DNA of 64,000 nt, from assembly GCF_030408735.1 (NCBI RefSeq), contig NZ_CP047204.1:1488001-1552000 (forward strand), in the 5' to 3' direction. Positions 16,571 to 24,841 of this stretch are shown piece by piece (position 1 is the stretch's first letter; each line of letters begins with the position of its first letter). The notes beneath the pieces were generated by a model that was not told the origin of the DNA, did not search any database, and saw only the letters and a program-made list of their open reading frames with translations. A program made the position numbers and the translations under genes. This stretch comes from Corynebacterium faecale (GTDB lineage Bacteria; Actinomycetota; Actinomycetes; Mycobacteriales; Mycobacteriaceae).

Positions 16571-17266
16571 CTAGAGCTGGAAGCCGCCGGTCGTGTCAAT
16601 CTGTGCACGGTAGCTCTGGGAGGTGCGCATCCGGTGTTCCCGGGCGCGCTTTTCCAGGTACGCAGGTTCCGCACCGGCCTCGATCAATTTGATCAGCTGG
16701 TGATGTTCCTGAACTGAGGACGCAGCCCGCTCGGGGACATATCGGAATGTGGACACCCGGAAATAATCCAGGCGATCCCACTCTTCATACACAAGCTCAA
16801 TCAGCCGGGTGTTCGGACATTTGTAGAAGAGTGCGCGGTGGAACTTCTTATTCAGATCAGTGAAGGTGTCAGGTTCGAAGTCAGAGAGCAGGGCTTCCAT
16901 CTTCTCATTGAGTTCCTTCGCCCTGGCAAGATCTACCTGGGTTAAAAAGGGCACCGATAGTGCGGTGGCGGCCCCTTCCAACACCGCGACGGATTCCATG
17001 GCCTCGAAATACGCATCGCGGTTGAGGGTTGAAACGCGGGCACCCACGTTGTGTTCATAGTCCACCAGACCCTCAGCCTCCAGTTGACGGATGGCTTCAC
17101 GGACGGGGACAACACTGACATTCAGCTCATTAGCCAGGGTGCTCAATACCAGTTTGTAACCGGGTTCGAATTCGCGGGTGCGGATCTTCTCACGGAGCCA
17201 CTGATAAGCCCTCTCGGACTTGCTGAACTTGGTGTTCTCAGCATGGCTGTCATCTACGACTGTCAT
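16571..17266 (-). CDS. GntR-family (FCD-type) regulator of the homoprotocatechuate genes
   Basis: A 231-residue regulator from the ATG at 17266, 4 nt after the hpaG-like stop; a longer frame reaching 17437 lies inside that gene and is rejected. Residues about 10-80 form the winged helix (AYQWLREKIRTREFEPGYKLVLSTLANELNVSVVPVREAIRQLEAEGLV), and about 90-220 an all-helical FCD ligand domain. FCD regulators usually repress catabolic genes until an acid effector binds. The gene sits inside the operon it probably controls. Candidate operators with a shared 12-bp sequence lie upstream of hpaG/permease and of the flavin monooxygenase. Confidence 0.88.
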   Translation of the reverse strand: MTVVDDSHAENTKFSKSERAYQWLREKIRTREFEPGYKLVLSTLANELNVSVVPVREAIRQLEAEGLVDYEHNVGARVSTLNRDAYFEAMESVAVLEGAATALSVPFLTQVDLARAKELNEKMEALLSDFEPDTFTDLNKKFHRALFYKCPNTRLIELVYEEWDRLDYFRVSTFRYVPERAASSVQEHHQLIKLIEAGAEPAYLEKRAREHRMRTSQSYRAQIDTTGGFQL

Positions 17267-17270
17267 GATT

Positions 17271-18767
17271 TCAGGATTCAGGCTGGGGGACCGGAACCGG
17301 GTTGGCCGCCAGATAGGCCTGGTAGGCCTCCTTGTTGGCACCAACCGGTGGGAAGAGTCCGTCGAGTGGGCCGCCTTCTGCCACGCGTTCTGCAACCCAT
17401 TCGTCTTCGTGTTCCTTGGCCAGGGCCGCATCTGCAACCTCTTCCGCGATATTGCGGGGGATCACGATAACGCCATCATCGTCGCCGACGATGATGTCAC
17501 CTGGGACCACAGTGGCGTTGCCACAGGCGATCGCCAGATCGAAATCCCATGGGACGTGGCGGCGTCCGAGCACTGCCGGATGCGCACCCTGGGTGAATAC
17601 GGGGAGCCCGATTTCACGAACCGCCTCATAGTCACGGACACCGCCGTCGGTGACCACGCCGGCTGCACCGTTGACCTTGGCGCGGATGGCGAGGATATCG
17701 CCGAGGGTGCCGGACTCGGACTGGCGACGTGCCTCGATGACCAGGATTTCACCTTCCCTGACCGAATCGAAGGTCTGCTTCTGGGCGTTGAAGCCACCAC
17801 CGTGGGTCTTGAAGAGATCTTCACGCTCTGGAAGGAAGCGGAGGGTGCGTGCCGGTCCAACGATCTTGGTGCCAACATTCTGGGGGTGGACCCCTTCGAT
17901 GACAACCTGGTTCAGGCCACGGTTGCGCAGCTGTGCGGAGAGGCCGGCGGTGGGGGCAGCCATGAGCTTGGCGCGCAGCTCCGGGGTGATCGCATTGGGG
18001 TCAGTGGGCAGGCCGGCGAGCTCAGGGGTGCCAAAGGCATCTGCGCGCTGCTTGTCATCAACGTTGGGCAGCATGCCGACCTCAGAGTCGAAATCCCCGG
18101 GGCCGGTGACAACGGTGTTGCTCAGACGGCCGGAGGTCGGAGCGCCCGGCGCGTTCGGAGCATCAACCTCAATCTCAACCACATCGCCGGGGACGATGAC
18201 TGTGGAACCTGCTGGGGTGCCGGTGAGTATGACATCACCTGTTTCCAGGGTCATGTGCTGGGAGAGGTCTGCAACAAACTGTGCAAGCGGGAAGATCAGG
18301 TCTTCCTCAGTGGTGCCGCCCTCCTGCACGAGCTCTCCGTTGACCCAGGTGCGGATGCGGAGGTCAGCAGGATCCACGGTGCTGGCATCAATGAGGTCCG
18401 GGCCGATGGGGGTGTAGCCATCACGGCTCTTGGAACGGGTATTGGAGCCCTTGTCCTGGGCTCGGTAATCGTAGATTCCCAGGTCATTGGACGCTGTGAC
18501 ATAAGCAACATGGTCCCATGCCTTGTCCAGGGAGACGTTCTTGGCGGGCTCACCGATGACCAGTGCAATCTCACCTTCGAAGGCGAGGAGCTCCGTGCCC
18601 TCCGGGCGGGTGATCTCGGTACCGGTTGCGGCCAGTGAGCTCGGGGCCTTCATGAAGTAGGAAGGCTTCTGAGGCCAGCGACCACGCTGTGCAGCGCGGG
18701 AGTTGAATGCCACATGAACGGCGATGATTTTGCCCGGTTTAACCGGAACCGTCTGATCTTGTGCCAC
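17271..18767 (-). CDS. HpaG-like FAH-family isomerase/decarboxylase fused to an RraA-like domain
   Basis: A 498-residue two-domain protein. Residues about 10-225 are a single fumarylacetoacetate hydrolase-fold domain (FEGEIALVIGEPAKNVSL, ASNDLGIYDYRAQDKGSN, ILTGTPAGSTVIVPGD) like one half of E. coli HpaG. Residues about 260-475 are an RraA/HMG-aldolase-like domain with GTLGDILAIR followed by GVRD; the Asp-X20-Arg-Asp spacing typical of the aldolase/decarboxylase members is exact. RraA-like enzymes can decarboxylate oxaloacetate-like acids, so this half may decarboxylate 5-oxopent-3-ene-1,2,5-tricarboxylate while the FAH half isomerises the product (inference). It is the first gene of the hpaG-gntR-hpaE-hpaD unit. 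Confidence 0.85.
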   Translation of the reverse strand: MAQDQTVPVKPGKIIAVHVAFNSRAAQRGRWPQKPSYFMKAPSSLAATGTEITRPEGTELLAFEGEIALVIGEPAKNVSLDKAWDHVAYVTASNDLGIYDYRAQDKGSNTRSKSRDGYTPIGPDLIDASTVDPADLRIRTWVNGELVQEGGTTEEDLIFPLAQFVADLSQHMTLETGDVILTGTPAGSTVIVPGDVVEIEVDAPNAPGAPTSGRLSNTVVTGPGDFDSEVGMLPNVDDKQRADAFGTPELAGLPTDPNAITPELRAKLMAAPTAGLSAQLRNRGLNQVVIEGVHPQNVGTKIVGPARTLRFLPEREDLFKTHGGGFNAQKQTFDSVREGEILVIEARRQSESGTLGDILAIRAKVNGAAGVVTDGGVRDYEAVREIGLPVFTQGAHPAVLGRRHVPWDFDLAIACGNATVVPGDIIVGDDDGVIVIPRNIAEEVADAALAKEHEDEWVAERVAEGGPLDGLFPPVGANKEAYQAYLAANPVPVPQPES

Positions 18768-18812
18768 GAGGTCTCCTTGGGTGTTTTCGATGATCTTATT
18801 GCAATCTGACTT

Positions 18813-18858
18813 CGATCGTATATGATCTTAAATTGAAGTGCAAGTGTTTGCCATCACA
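18813..18858. promoter_or_regulatory. Divergent control region of the hpaG-like gene and permease: GntR operator and GlxR-like site
   Basis: TCGTATATGATC at 18816-18827 recurs exactly at 20466-20477 before the flavin monooxygenase; within it ATCGTATATGAT-type symmetry fits an FCD-GntR operator. AGTGTTTGCCATCACA at 18843-18858 has the GTG...TCACA ends of a GlxR site but a poor centre. Both lie in the 137-bp gap between divergent genes. Confidence 0.6.
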
Positions 18859-18904
18859 AGCAAGCGCACTTAATGGCTAACAACACATTCCGACTGGAGT
18901 TAAA

Positions 18905-20275
18905 ATGACCGCCAAAACACCTGTTAGAACAATTCAGACAACAAGTGCTGAACGCCGACGCGTAGTCGCTGCAACAACGATCGGTACCGCCATCGAGTGG
19001 TACGACTTCTTCCTCTATGCAAGTGTCGCCGGCCTCGTCTTCAACCAGCTGATGTTCGGACCCCTGGGTCCGGGTGCGGCTACCATCGTTGCGTTCCTCA
19101 CGGTGGGCCTGTCCTTCCTCTTCCGGCCACTCGGCGCCTTCCTGGCCGGCCATTATGCTGACCGCCTGGGCCGTCGCGTGGTTTTGATGGTCACGCTTTT
19201 CACCATGGGTGCCGCAACAGCGCTCATTGGGCTGCTGCCCACCTTCGATACCATCGGGATCTGGGCACCGATCCTGCTGATCATCTTCCGCATCCTCCAG
19301 GGAATTTCCGCTGGTGGCGAGTGGGGTTCAGCAGTGCTGCTCGCCGTTGAGCACGCACCCGACAACAAGCGTGGACTGTTCGGTGCGGGACCCCAGGTGG
19401 GCGTTCCCGCAGGTCTCCTCCTGTCTTCCGGCGCCCTGGCCATCATGAACATCATTGCCCCCGGCGATGCCTTCATGGAGTGGGGATGGCGTGTGCCGTT
19501 CCTGTTCTCCATCGTGTTGGTGTTGATTGGCTTCTACATCCGCCGTGGCGTGGATGAATCCCCCGTGTTCACTGAAATAGCTGAGCGCAAGGAAATCGCC
19601 CCTGCAAATCCAGTAGGCAAACTTTTCCGCAATCACTGGAAGCTCGTCCTGACCGGAGCGCTGGTTTTTGCAGGTAACGGGACTGTCGGTTATATGACAA
19701 CCGGTGGCTACATCCAGAACTACGCCACCAATCCTGACGGCCTGGCCATGGACCGTGGCGCCATTCTGACCGCCGTCACCATCTCCGCTGCATCCTGGAT
19801 GCTTTTCACCCTGATCGCGGGTGCCGTCTCTGATTATCTGGGCCGCCGTAACACCTACATCCTCGGCTTCAGCATCCAGGTTATTGGAGCCGCCGCTCTA
19901 TTCCCGCTGGTCAACACCGGGAATATGGCCTACGTTACCGGCGCATTGATCTTCCTGACCGTTGGCCTGGGCTTTACCTATGGGCAGCAGTCTGCGATGT
20001 ATGCAGAGCTCTTCCCGGCATCCATCCGCGGCTCCGGCGTGTCCATCACCTATGCCATCGGCTCCATTCTTGGTGGCGCATTCGCACCTACCATTGCGGC
20101 CGCGCTGGTCACTGCAACCGGCACCACCTTTGCCGTCAGTGCCTACCTGGTTGGCGCCACCGTGGTCGGTTTGATCGCCGTCCTCCTGCTCAAGGATCGC
20201 ACCGGTATCCCACTGGGGCCGGATCATGAGGAAGAGCAGTCCACCGGACACTTCATCCTCGCAGGCGGAAAGTAG
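18905..20275 (+). CDS. MHS-family (metabolite:H+ symporter) MFS permease, probably for an aromatic acid
   Basis: A 456-residue membrane protein with about 12 helices. It shows MHS-family signatures: IGTAIEWYDFFLYA in helix 1, GHYADRLGRR between helices 2 and 3, and ILQGISAGGEWGSA. The ATG has TGGAG about 7 nt upstream. Divergent from the hpaG-like gene across a shared control region and followed by the flavin monooxygenase, it most likely imports the pathway substrate, such as a hydroxyphenylacetate or hydroxybenzoate (inference). The ShiA/PcaT/KgtP branch of the family transports varied carboxylates, so the substrate cannot be read from sequence. Confidence 0.88.
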   Translation: MTAKTPVRTIQTTSAERRRVVAATTIGTAIEWYDFFLYASVAGLVFNQLMFGPLGPGAATIVAFLTVGLSFLFRPLGAFLAGHYADRLGRRVVLMVTLFTMGAATALIGLLPTFDTIGIWAPILLIIFRILQGISAGGEWGSAVLLAVEHAPDNKRGLFGAGPQVGVPAGLLLSSGALAIMNIIAPGDAFMEWGWRVPFLFSIVLVLIGFYIRRGVDESPVFTEIAERKEIAPANPVGKLFRNHWKLVLTGALVFAGNGTVGYMTTGGYIQNYATNPDGLAMDRGAILTAVTISAASWMLFTLIAGAVSDYLGRRNTYILGFSIQVIGAAALFPLVNTGNMAYVTGALIFLTVGLGFTYGQQSAMYAELFPASIRGSGVSITYAIGSILGGAFAPTIAAALVTATGTTFAVSAYLVGATVVGLIAVLLLKDRTGIPLGPDHEEEQSTGHFILAGGK

Positions 20276-20342
20276 GTGACTGTCCCCCGGCAGGATCACA
20301 CCACCTGGTTTCGGTCGGAGTTTTAAAGCTTGAAGCCTTTTT

Positions 20343-20372
20343 GGCCCCTCCTGATCTTCTGGAGGGGCCTTT
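20343..20372 (+). terminator. Terminator of the permease gene
   Basis: GGCCCCTCC (20343-20351), 9-nt loop, GGAGGGGCC (20361-20369), then TTT. It lies 67 nt past the stop codon. Confidence 0.85.
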
Positions 20373-20456
20373 AACCTCACTACGGTGGGAAAACTTCTCC
20401 TCAACGGAACGGGGCGCGAGGCCAATGTGGGAAATTTTTAGAAACAAGTGGAAAAA

Positions 20457-20515
20457 ATATACGATTCGTATATGATCAAGTGCTAAGCGGTGCAGATCAC
20501 ATACGATGCAATCGT
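20457..20515. promoter_or_regulatory. Palindromic operator candidates upstream of the flavin monooxygenase
   Basis: ATATACGA-T-TCGTATAT at 20457-20473 is a perfect 17-bp palindrome whose right half continues into TCGTATATGATC, the same 12-mer as at 18816-18827. A second symmetric element, ACGAT-GCA-ATCGT, lies at 20503-20515. They probably bind the pathway GntR regulator. The leader to the gene start is about 300 nt. Confidence 0.65.
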
Positions 20516-20614
20516 GGGAGGTGTCTCACCGGATGCCTTCAAAATTCCGAGAAAGCGTTTTCCGTCCTCAGTGCTTGAGTTCATCTTGAATCCTCTTTCA
20601 CCCCCTGCGATACA

Positions 20615-20737
20615 CCCCCTGGAGCATCAGGGGGCAGGGGATAGGCAACAAGCTGGGCCCGCGGCAACGTCAAAATAATAAGCACTAACTGTTTTCAACA
20701 ACGTGCCCCCGAGGCGCACACGTAAATCCCCCCCCCC
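20615..20737. other. Long leader of the monooxygenase: GC hairpin and ten-cytosine tract
   Basis: The 534-base gap 20276-20809 holds the permease terminator, the palindromes above, a CCCCCTG/CAGGGGG stem at 20615-20634 and an uninterrupted run of ten C at 20728-20737, 73 nt before the ATG. No supported gene lies in it. The C-run could vary in length by slippage or could be a sequencing uncertainty. Confidence 0.7.
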
Positions 20738-20809
20738 GACAGGGGAAACGGTCGTGGATAGATATCAGGGATCACGCACAGTAATCCAAACAATTTTCAG
20801 GAGGCCATC

Positions 20810-22705
20810 ATGCAGTTCCACCACTACGGATACGTTTCGAAGGACCCGAAGCGCAAGCCAGCAGCAGGCATCGGACTTAATCGGCCGGCAGAACTTCCAG
20901 ACACCATGGATGTCCTGATCGTGGGCACCGGCCCAGCAGGCATGATCACCGCAGCTCAGCTGTCCATGTTCCCTGATGTTCACACCCGCATCATTGAGCG
21001 TCGTGATGACCGACTGGTACTGGGGCAGGCTGATGGTATCCAGGCTCGTTCCAATGAGACCTTCCAGGCTTTCCAGTTCGCCAATGAGATCATCGAAGAG
21101 GCCTACCAGCTCACCGAAATGGCTTTTTGGAACCAGGATCCTGCGAAGCCGGAGAATATCGTGCGTGGCGCACGTCCAGTCGATGATGAACACGGCATCT
21201 CTGAGTTCCCACATATGATTGTGAACCAGGCTCGCGTGCTCGACTACTTTGCCCGTTACATGGAGTGGTCCCCATCCCGCATGACCCCGGATTATGGATG
21301 GGAGTTCCTGTCCCTGGAGGTTTCCGAGGATCCCGCGGATGCCGAATACCCGGTGATCGTTGAACTCAAGCGCGTCATGGAAGGTGAGGAGGAGTACACC
21401 CGCACCGTCCGCGCCAAGCACGTCGTCGGCTCCGATGGCGCACGCTCCCGCGTCCGCGAGTCCATCGGACGCAAACTTGACGGCAAGCAGGCCAACCACG
21501 CCTGGGGCGTGATGGATGTTCTGGCCGACACTGATTTCCCGGATATCCGCACCAAGTGCGCCATTCACTCCAAAGAAGGATCCATCCTCCACATTCCGCG
21601 TGAAGGTGGTTACCTCTCCCGCATGTATGTCGATCTCGGTGAGGTCCCGGAGCATGATAACCACAAGGTCCGTTCCACCCCGCTGGAGAAGGTCATTGAA
21701 AAAGCCAATGCCATCCTGACCCCGTACTACCTGGATGTCAAAGATGTTGCCTGGCACTCCATCTATGAGGTGGGGCACCGCCTTGTCGACGGCTTCGATA
21801 ATCTCCCCGATGACGCCTCCGACGATGCCGTTCCAAGCGTGTTCCTCACCGGCGATGCCTGCCACACCCACTCCGCCAAGGCCGGCCAGGGTATGAACGT
21901 ATCCATGCAGGATGGTTTCAACATCGGTTGGAAGCTGGGTCAGGTCCTTTCCGGACGTGCACCAGCATCTCTGCTGCGCACCTATCACAGTGAGCGTCAT
22001 CCAGCTGCAGCTGCCCTGATCGCCTTTGACAAGGAATGGTCCACTCTCATGGCAACCCCGGTGGACCAGCTTGATGATCCCACCGCAGTGGAGAAGTACT
22101 ACGTGGAAGCTGAGGAGTTCGCCGCAGGTTTCCTCACGGAATACAGCGAAAACCTCATTACCGGCACCACCGAACACCAGGATCTGGCCACCGGGTACCC
22201 GGTTGGTCGCCGTTTCAAGTCCTACACCGCGATGCGCCGTGCCGATGCAGTGCCAACCCACATCGGCCACGAGCACATTGCCGATGGGCGTTACCGCATC
22301 TACGCATTTGCTGACCAGCCGGCAGCGTCCGAGCCATCTAAGCTGCGAGACTGGGCGGAATGGATGAACAACGATTCAGAATCCCCGCTGAACCGTTACA
22401 CTCCAACTGGTGGCGACCGTAATGCCGTCTTCGACATCAAGGTCATCTACCAGCAGGATTACCACTCCTTTGAGCTCTTCGACGCACCTGATGTGTTCTT
22501 CCCACGCGTTGGCCCCTTTGAGCTGCAGAACCTGGAGAACGTCTACGCTTCCCTGAGCGGTGATGATTTCTTCGAGGCGCGTGGCATCAGCCGTGATGGT
22601 GCCATCGTGATTGTCCGCCCGGATCAGTATGTGGCAGCAGTTCTGCCTCTCGAGGACACCGGAACACTCAAGGCATTCTTTGAGCAGAACCTGCTCGAGC
22701 CTTAA
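20810..22705 (+). CDS. FAD-dependent aromatic hydroxylase (MobA/phenol 2-monooxygenase type)
   Basis: A 631-residue single-component flavin monooxygenase with AGGAGG just upstream of the ATG. It has the dinucleotide fold VLIVGTGPAGMITAAQL near residue 31, the DG-type motif VGSDGARSRVRESIG and the flavin motif FLTGDACHTHSAKAGQGMNVSMQDGFN. Residues beyond about 450 form the thioredoxin-like C-terminal domain of the phenol 2-monooxygenase/3-hydroxybenzoate 4-monooxygenase group. These enzymes insert OH ortho to a phenolic OH using NAD(P)H and O2. With homoprotocatechuate dioxygenase nearby, it probably makes 3,4-dihydroxyphenylacetate from 3- or 4-hydroxyphenylacetate, replacing HpaBC (inference). 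A hydroxybenzoate substrate remains possible. Confidence 0.88.
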   Translation: MQFHHYGYVSKDPKRKPAAGIGLNRPAELPDTMDVLIVGTGPAGMITAAQLSMFPDVHTRIIERRDDRLVLGQADGIQARSNETFQAFQFANEIIEEAYQLTEMAFWNQDPAKPENIVRGARPVDDEHGISEFPHMIVNQARVLDYFARYMEWSPSRMTPDYGWEFLSLEVSEDPADAEYPVIVELKRVMEGEEEYTRTVRAKHVVGSDGARSRVRESIGRKLDGKQANHAWGVMDVLADTDFPDIRTKCAIHSKEGSILHIPREGGYLSRMYVDLGEVPEHDNHKVRSTPLEKVIEKANAILTPYYLDVKDVAWHSIYEVGHRLVDGFDNLPDDASDDAVPSVFLTGDACHTHSAKAGQGMNVSMQDGFNIGWKLGQVLSGRAPASLLRTYHSERHPAAAALIAFDKEWSTLMATPVDQLDDPTAVEKYYVEAEEFAAGFLTEYSENLITGTTEHQDLATGYPVGRRFKSYTAMRRADAVPTHIGHEHIADGRYRIYAFADQPAASEPSKLRDWAEWMNNDSESPLNRYTPTGGDRNAVFDIKVIYQQDYHSFELFDAPDVFFPRVGPFELQNLENVYASLSGDDFFEARGISRDGAIVIVRPDQYVAAVLPLEDTGTLKAFFEQNLLEP

Positions 22706-22727
22706 ATTTTTTCTGTCCCCACTGGGA

Positions 22728-22777
22728 AAGACCCCACCCAATGTTGGAACCAAGGGTTCGACATCGGGTGGGGTCTT
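22728..22777 (+). terminator. Terminator after the flavin monooxygenase
   Basis: AAGACCCCACCC (22728-22739) pairs perfectly with GGGTGGGGTCTT (22766-22777), with an inner GAACC/GGTTC helix. It also serves the convergent MazG-like gene. Confidence 0.9.
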
Positions 22778-22801
22778 GTGTTGATTCTCGCGCAGCTTTC
22801 C

Positions 22802-23161
22802 CTATAGCTGGTCATACTTATCGGATCGGCCGAAGGCCTTATCCACCGGATACTTCTTTCCGGTGGTGACAAGCTTATCCAGGACGATTTTTTCGGGATC
22901 CATGTCTAATCGCATTGCCAGATACAGGCAGTAGGTCATGACATCAGCCAGTTCGCCACCCACCTTTTGGTGAAATTCAGCAGAAAAACCGCCAGGGGAG
23001 TGTGGGGAGGTGTTGTCAGCAGAACTCCATTGGAAACATTCCAGGAGTTCTGCTGCTTCAATACTGATGCTTTTGGCTAGGTTTTCGGGCGAATGAAACT
23101 GTTCCCAATTCCGTTGTCGAGCAAATTCTCTCAGCTGGTGCATCACGTGTTCTGTGCTCAT
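22802..23161 (-). CDS. MazG-like nucleotide pyrophosphohydrolase
   Basis: A 119-residue protein from the ATG at 23161, which sits 8 nt behind TAGCCT (leaderless type). It has the all-alpha NTP-PPase signature: EAAELLECFQW (ExxE) followed by ELADVMTYCLYLA (ExxD), the carboxylates that bind Mg2+. Such single-domain enzymes (RS21-C6/dCTPase group) hydrolyse dCTP or modified dNTPs to the monophosphate and pyrophosphate, cleaning the nucleotide pool. Base composition is more AT-rich than its neighbours, and it sits exactly at the right edge of the catabolic block, so transfer together with the block is possible. Confidence 0.85.
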   Translation of the reverse strand: MSTEHVMHQLREFARQRNWEQFHSPENLAKSISIEAAELLECFQWSSADNTSPHSPGGFSAEFHQKVGGELADVMTYCLYLAMRLDMDPEKIVLDKLVTTGKKYPVDKAFGRSDKYDQL

Positions 23162-23202
23162 AAAGCTTGAGGCTAGCAATAGTTGAGGATGACAGATGGA
23201 AA

Positions 23203-23254
23203 ACACCCCCGTGGAGACCGGTGCCATCTGATGGCAAGATCCCCCAGGGGGTGT
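23203..23254 (-). terminator. Terminator of gnd
   Basis: ACACCCCC (23203-23210) pairs with GGGGGTGT (23247-23254); an inner TGCCAT/ATGGCA helix fills the loop. It lies 27 nt past the gnd stop and before the MazG-like gene. Confidence 0.75.
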
Positions 23255-23280
23255 GTGGAGTTATTTCCGGAGATCAGAAG

Positions 23281-24735
23281 TTATGACTCGATCTCGCTGC
23301 GGTCACCGGACCACAGGGTGTGGAAGGTGCCTTCCTTGTCAATGCGCTGGTAGGTGTGCGCACCGAAGAAGTCACGCTGGCCCTGGATGATCGCTGCGGG
23401 CAGACGCTCTGCACGCAGGGAGTCATAGTAGGCGAGGGAAGAGGTGAACACCGGAGCGGGCAGGCCCAGCTGGGTGACGTAGATGACGATCTTGCGCCAG
23501 GAGTCCATCAGACCTTCGAGCTCACCCTTGAAGTACGGGTCAAGCAGCAGGGAGGGCAGCGCGGCATCGTTGTCGTAGGCCTCGACGATGCGGTTGAGGA
23601 ACTTCGCCCGGATGATGCAGCCACCGCGCCAGATGGTGGCCAGGTCCCGTGGGTCCACGCCCCAGTTGTGCTCATCGGAGCCGGCCTTGATCTCATCGAA
23701 GCCCTGGGCGTAGGCCACCAGCTTGGAGGCGTACAGTGCGCGACGGACATCTTCGACGAACTCGGCCTTGTCCACACCCAGATCCTCGAAGGTCTTCAGG
23801 GTGCCCACCGGCAGGTTGCCCTGGGCAGCCTTGCGCTGATCAAGGGAGGAGGACAGTGCACGGGCGAATACCGCCTCGCCGATGGCGGTGGTGGGCACAC
23901 CCAGGTCAAGCGCCTCCTTGACGGTCCAGCGACCGGTGCCCTTCTGGCCGGCGGCATCCAGGATGACGTCGACCAGCGGCTTGCCTGTCTGGGCGTCCAC
24001 CTGGCGCAGCACCTCGGCGGTGATCTCGATGAGGTAGGAGTCAAGGTCACCCTTGTTCCACTCGGCGAAGACATCGGCGATCTCTGCCGGCTCCATGCCT
24101 GCACCGAAGCGCAGCAGCTGGTAGGCCTCGCCGATGACCTGCATGTCGGCGTACTCGATGCCGTTATGGACCATCTTGACGAAGTGGCCGGCACCATCGG
24201 GACCAATGTGCGTCACGCACGGGGTTCCGTCGACATTGGCGGCGATGGACTCCAACAGTGGTCCCAGGGTCTCCCAGGACTCCTTCGGACCGCCCGGCAT
24301 GATCGACGGTCCGTTGAGGGCCCCCTCCTCGCCGCCGGAAATGCCAGCGCCGACGAAGTGGCGGTTACGCTCCGCCATTTCCTTCTCACGACGAACGGTG
24401 TCAGTGTAGAGCGCGTTGCCACCATCAATGATGATGTCACCGTCTTCCATGGCATCAGCCAGCTGGTTGATCACGGCGTCCGTGGCCTTACCAGCCTGGA
24501 CCATGATGATGGCACGACGTGGTTTTTCCAATGATGCCACGAAGTCTTCGATGGTTTTGGAGGGGATGAAATTTCCATCGGCCGCATGATCGGCGATGAG
24601 CTTGTCAGTCTTGTCGGTGCTGCGGTTGTACACGGCGACGGTGTGTCCGTTGCGGGCGAAGTTGCGTGCGAGATTGGAGCCCATGACGGCCAATCCAACG
24701 ACGCCGATCTGTGCGAGGGAGTCTGCGTTAGTCAT
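23281..24735 (-). CDS. gnd: 6-Phosphogluconate dehydrogenase (decarboxylating)
   Basis: A 484-residue enzyme of the oxidative pentose phosphate pathway that converts 6-phosphogluconate and NADP+ to ribulose 5-phosphate, CO2 and NADPH in the cytosol. The Rossmann motif is IGVVGLAVMGSNLARN, substrate loops are VGAGISGGEEGALNGPSIMPGG and the catalytic Lys is in VKMVHNGIEY. The C-terminal FFGAHTYQRIDKEG is conserved. The ATG at 24735 is 7 nt behind TATGAT, so the transcript is probably leaderless; an upstream in-frame start at 24753 overlaps that -10 box. Confidence 0.97.
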   Translation of the reverse strand: MTNADSLAQIGVVGLAVMGSNLARNFARNGHTVAVYNRSTDKTDKLIADHAADGNFIPSKTIEDFVASLEKPRRAIIMVQAGKATDAVINQLADAMEDGDIIIDGGNALYTDTVRREKEMAERNRHFVGAGISGGEEGALNGPSIMPGGPKESWETLGPLLESIAANVDGTPCVTHIGPDGAGHFVKMVHNGIEYADMQVIGEAYQLLRFGAGMEPAEIADVFAEWNKGDLDSYLIEITAEVLRQVDAQTGKPLVDVILDAAGQKGTGRWTVKEALDLGVPTTAIGEAVFARALSSSLDQRKAAQGNLPVGTLKTFEDLGVDKAEFVEDVRRALYASKLVAYAQGFDEIKAGSDEHNWGVDPRDLATIWRGGCIIRAKFLNRIVEAYDNDAALPSLLLDPYFKGELEGLMDSWRKIVIYVTQLGLPAPVFTSSLAYYDSLRAERLPAAIIQGQRDFFGAHTYQRIDKEGTFHTLWSGDRSEIES

Positions 24736-24841
24736 AGTTATGATCATACGCACGGGAGAGCGCGGTGTCAGCTGAAATCACATCAATGGTCATATCATTT
24801 CGGTCACAGTTTTCACCCCGCGATACAATAGGCTGATTGCC

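Noticed and set aside
20490..20678. 62-codon frame in the monooxygenase leader
   Set aside because: It starts at a GTG without ribosome site, crosses the palindromic operator and a GC hairpin, and has no protein-like pattern.
7598..23280. Genomic-island hallmarks around the catabolic block
   Set aside because: No integrase, transposase, tRNA or obvious direct-repeat ends were found, so a classical island cannot be claimed.
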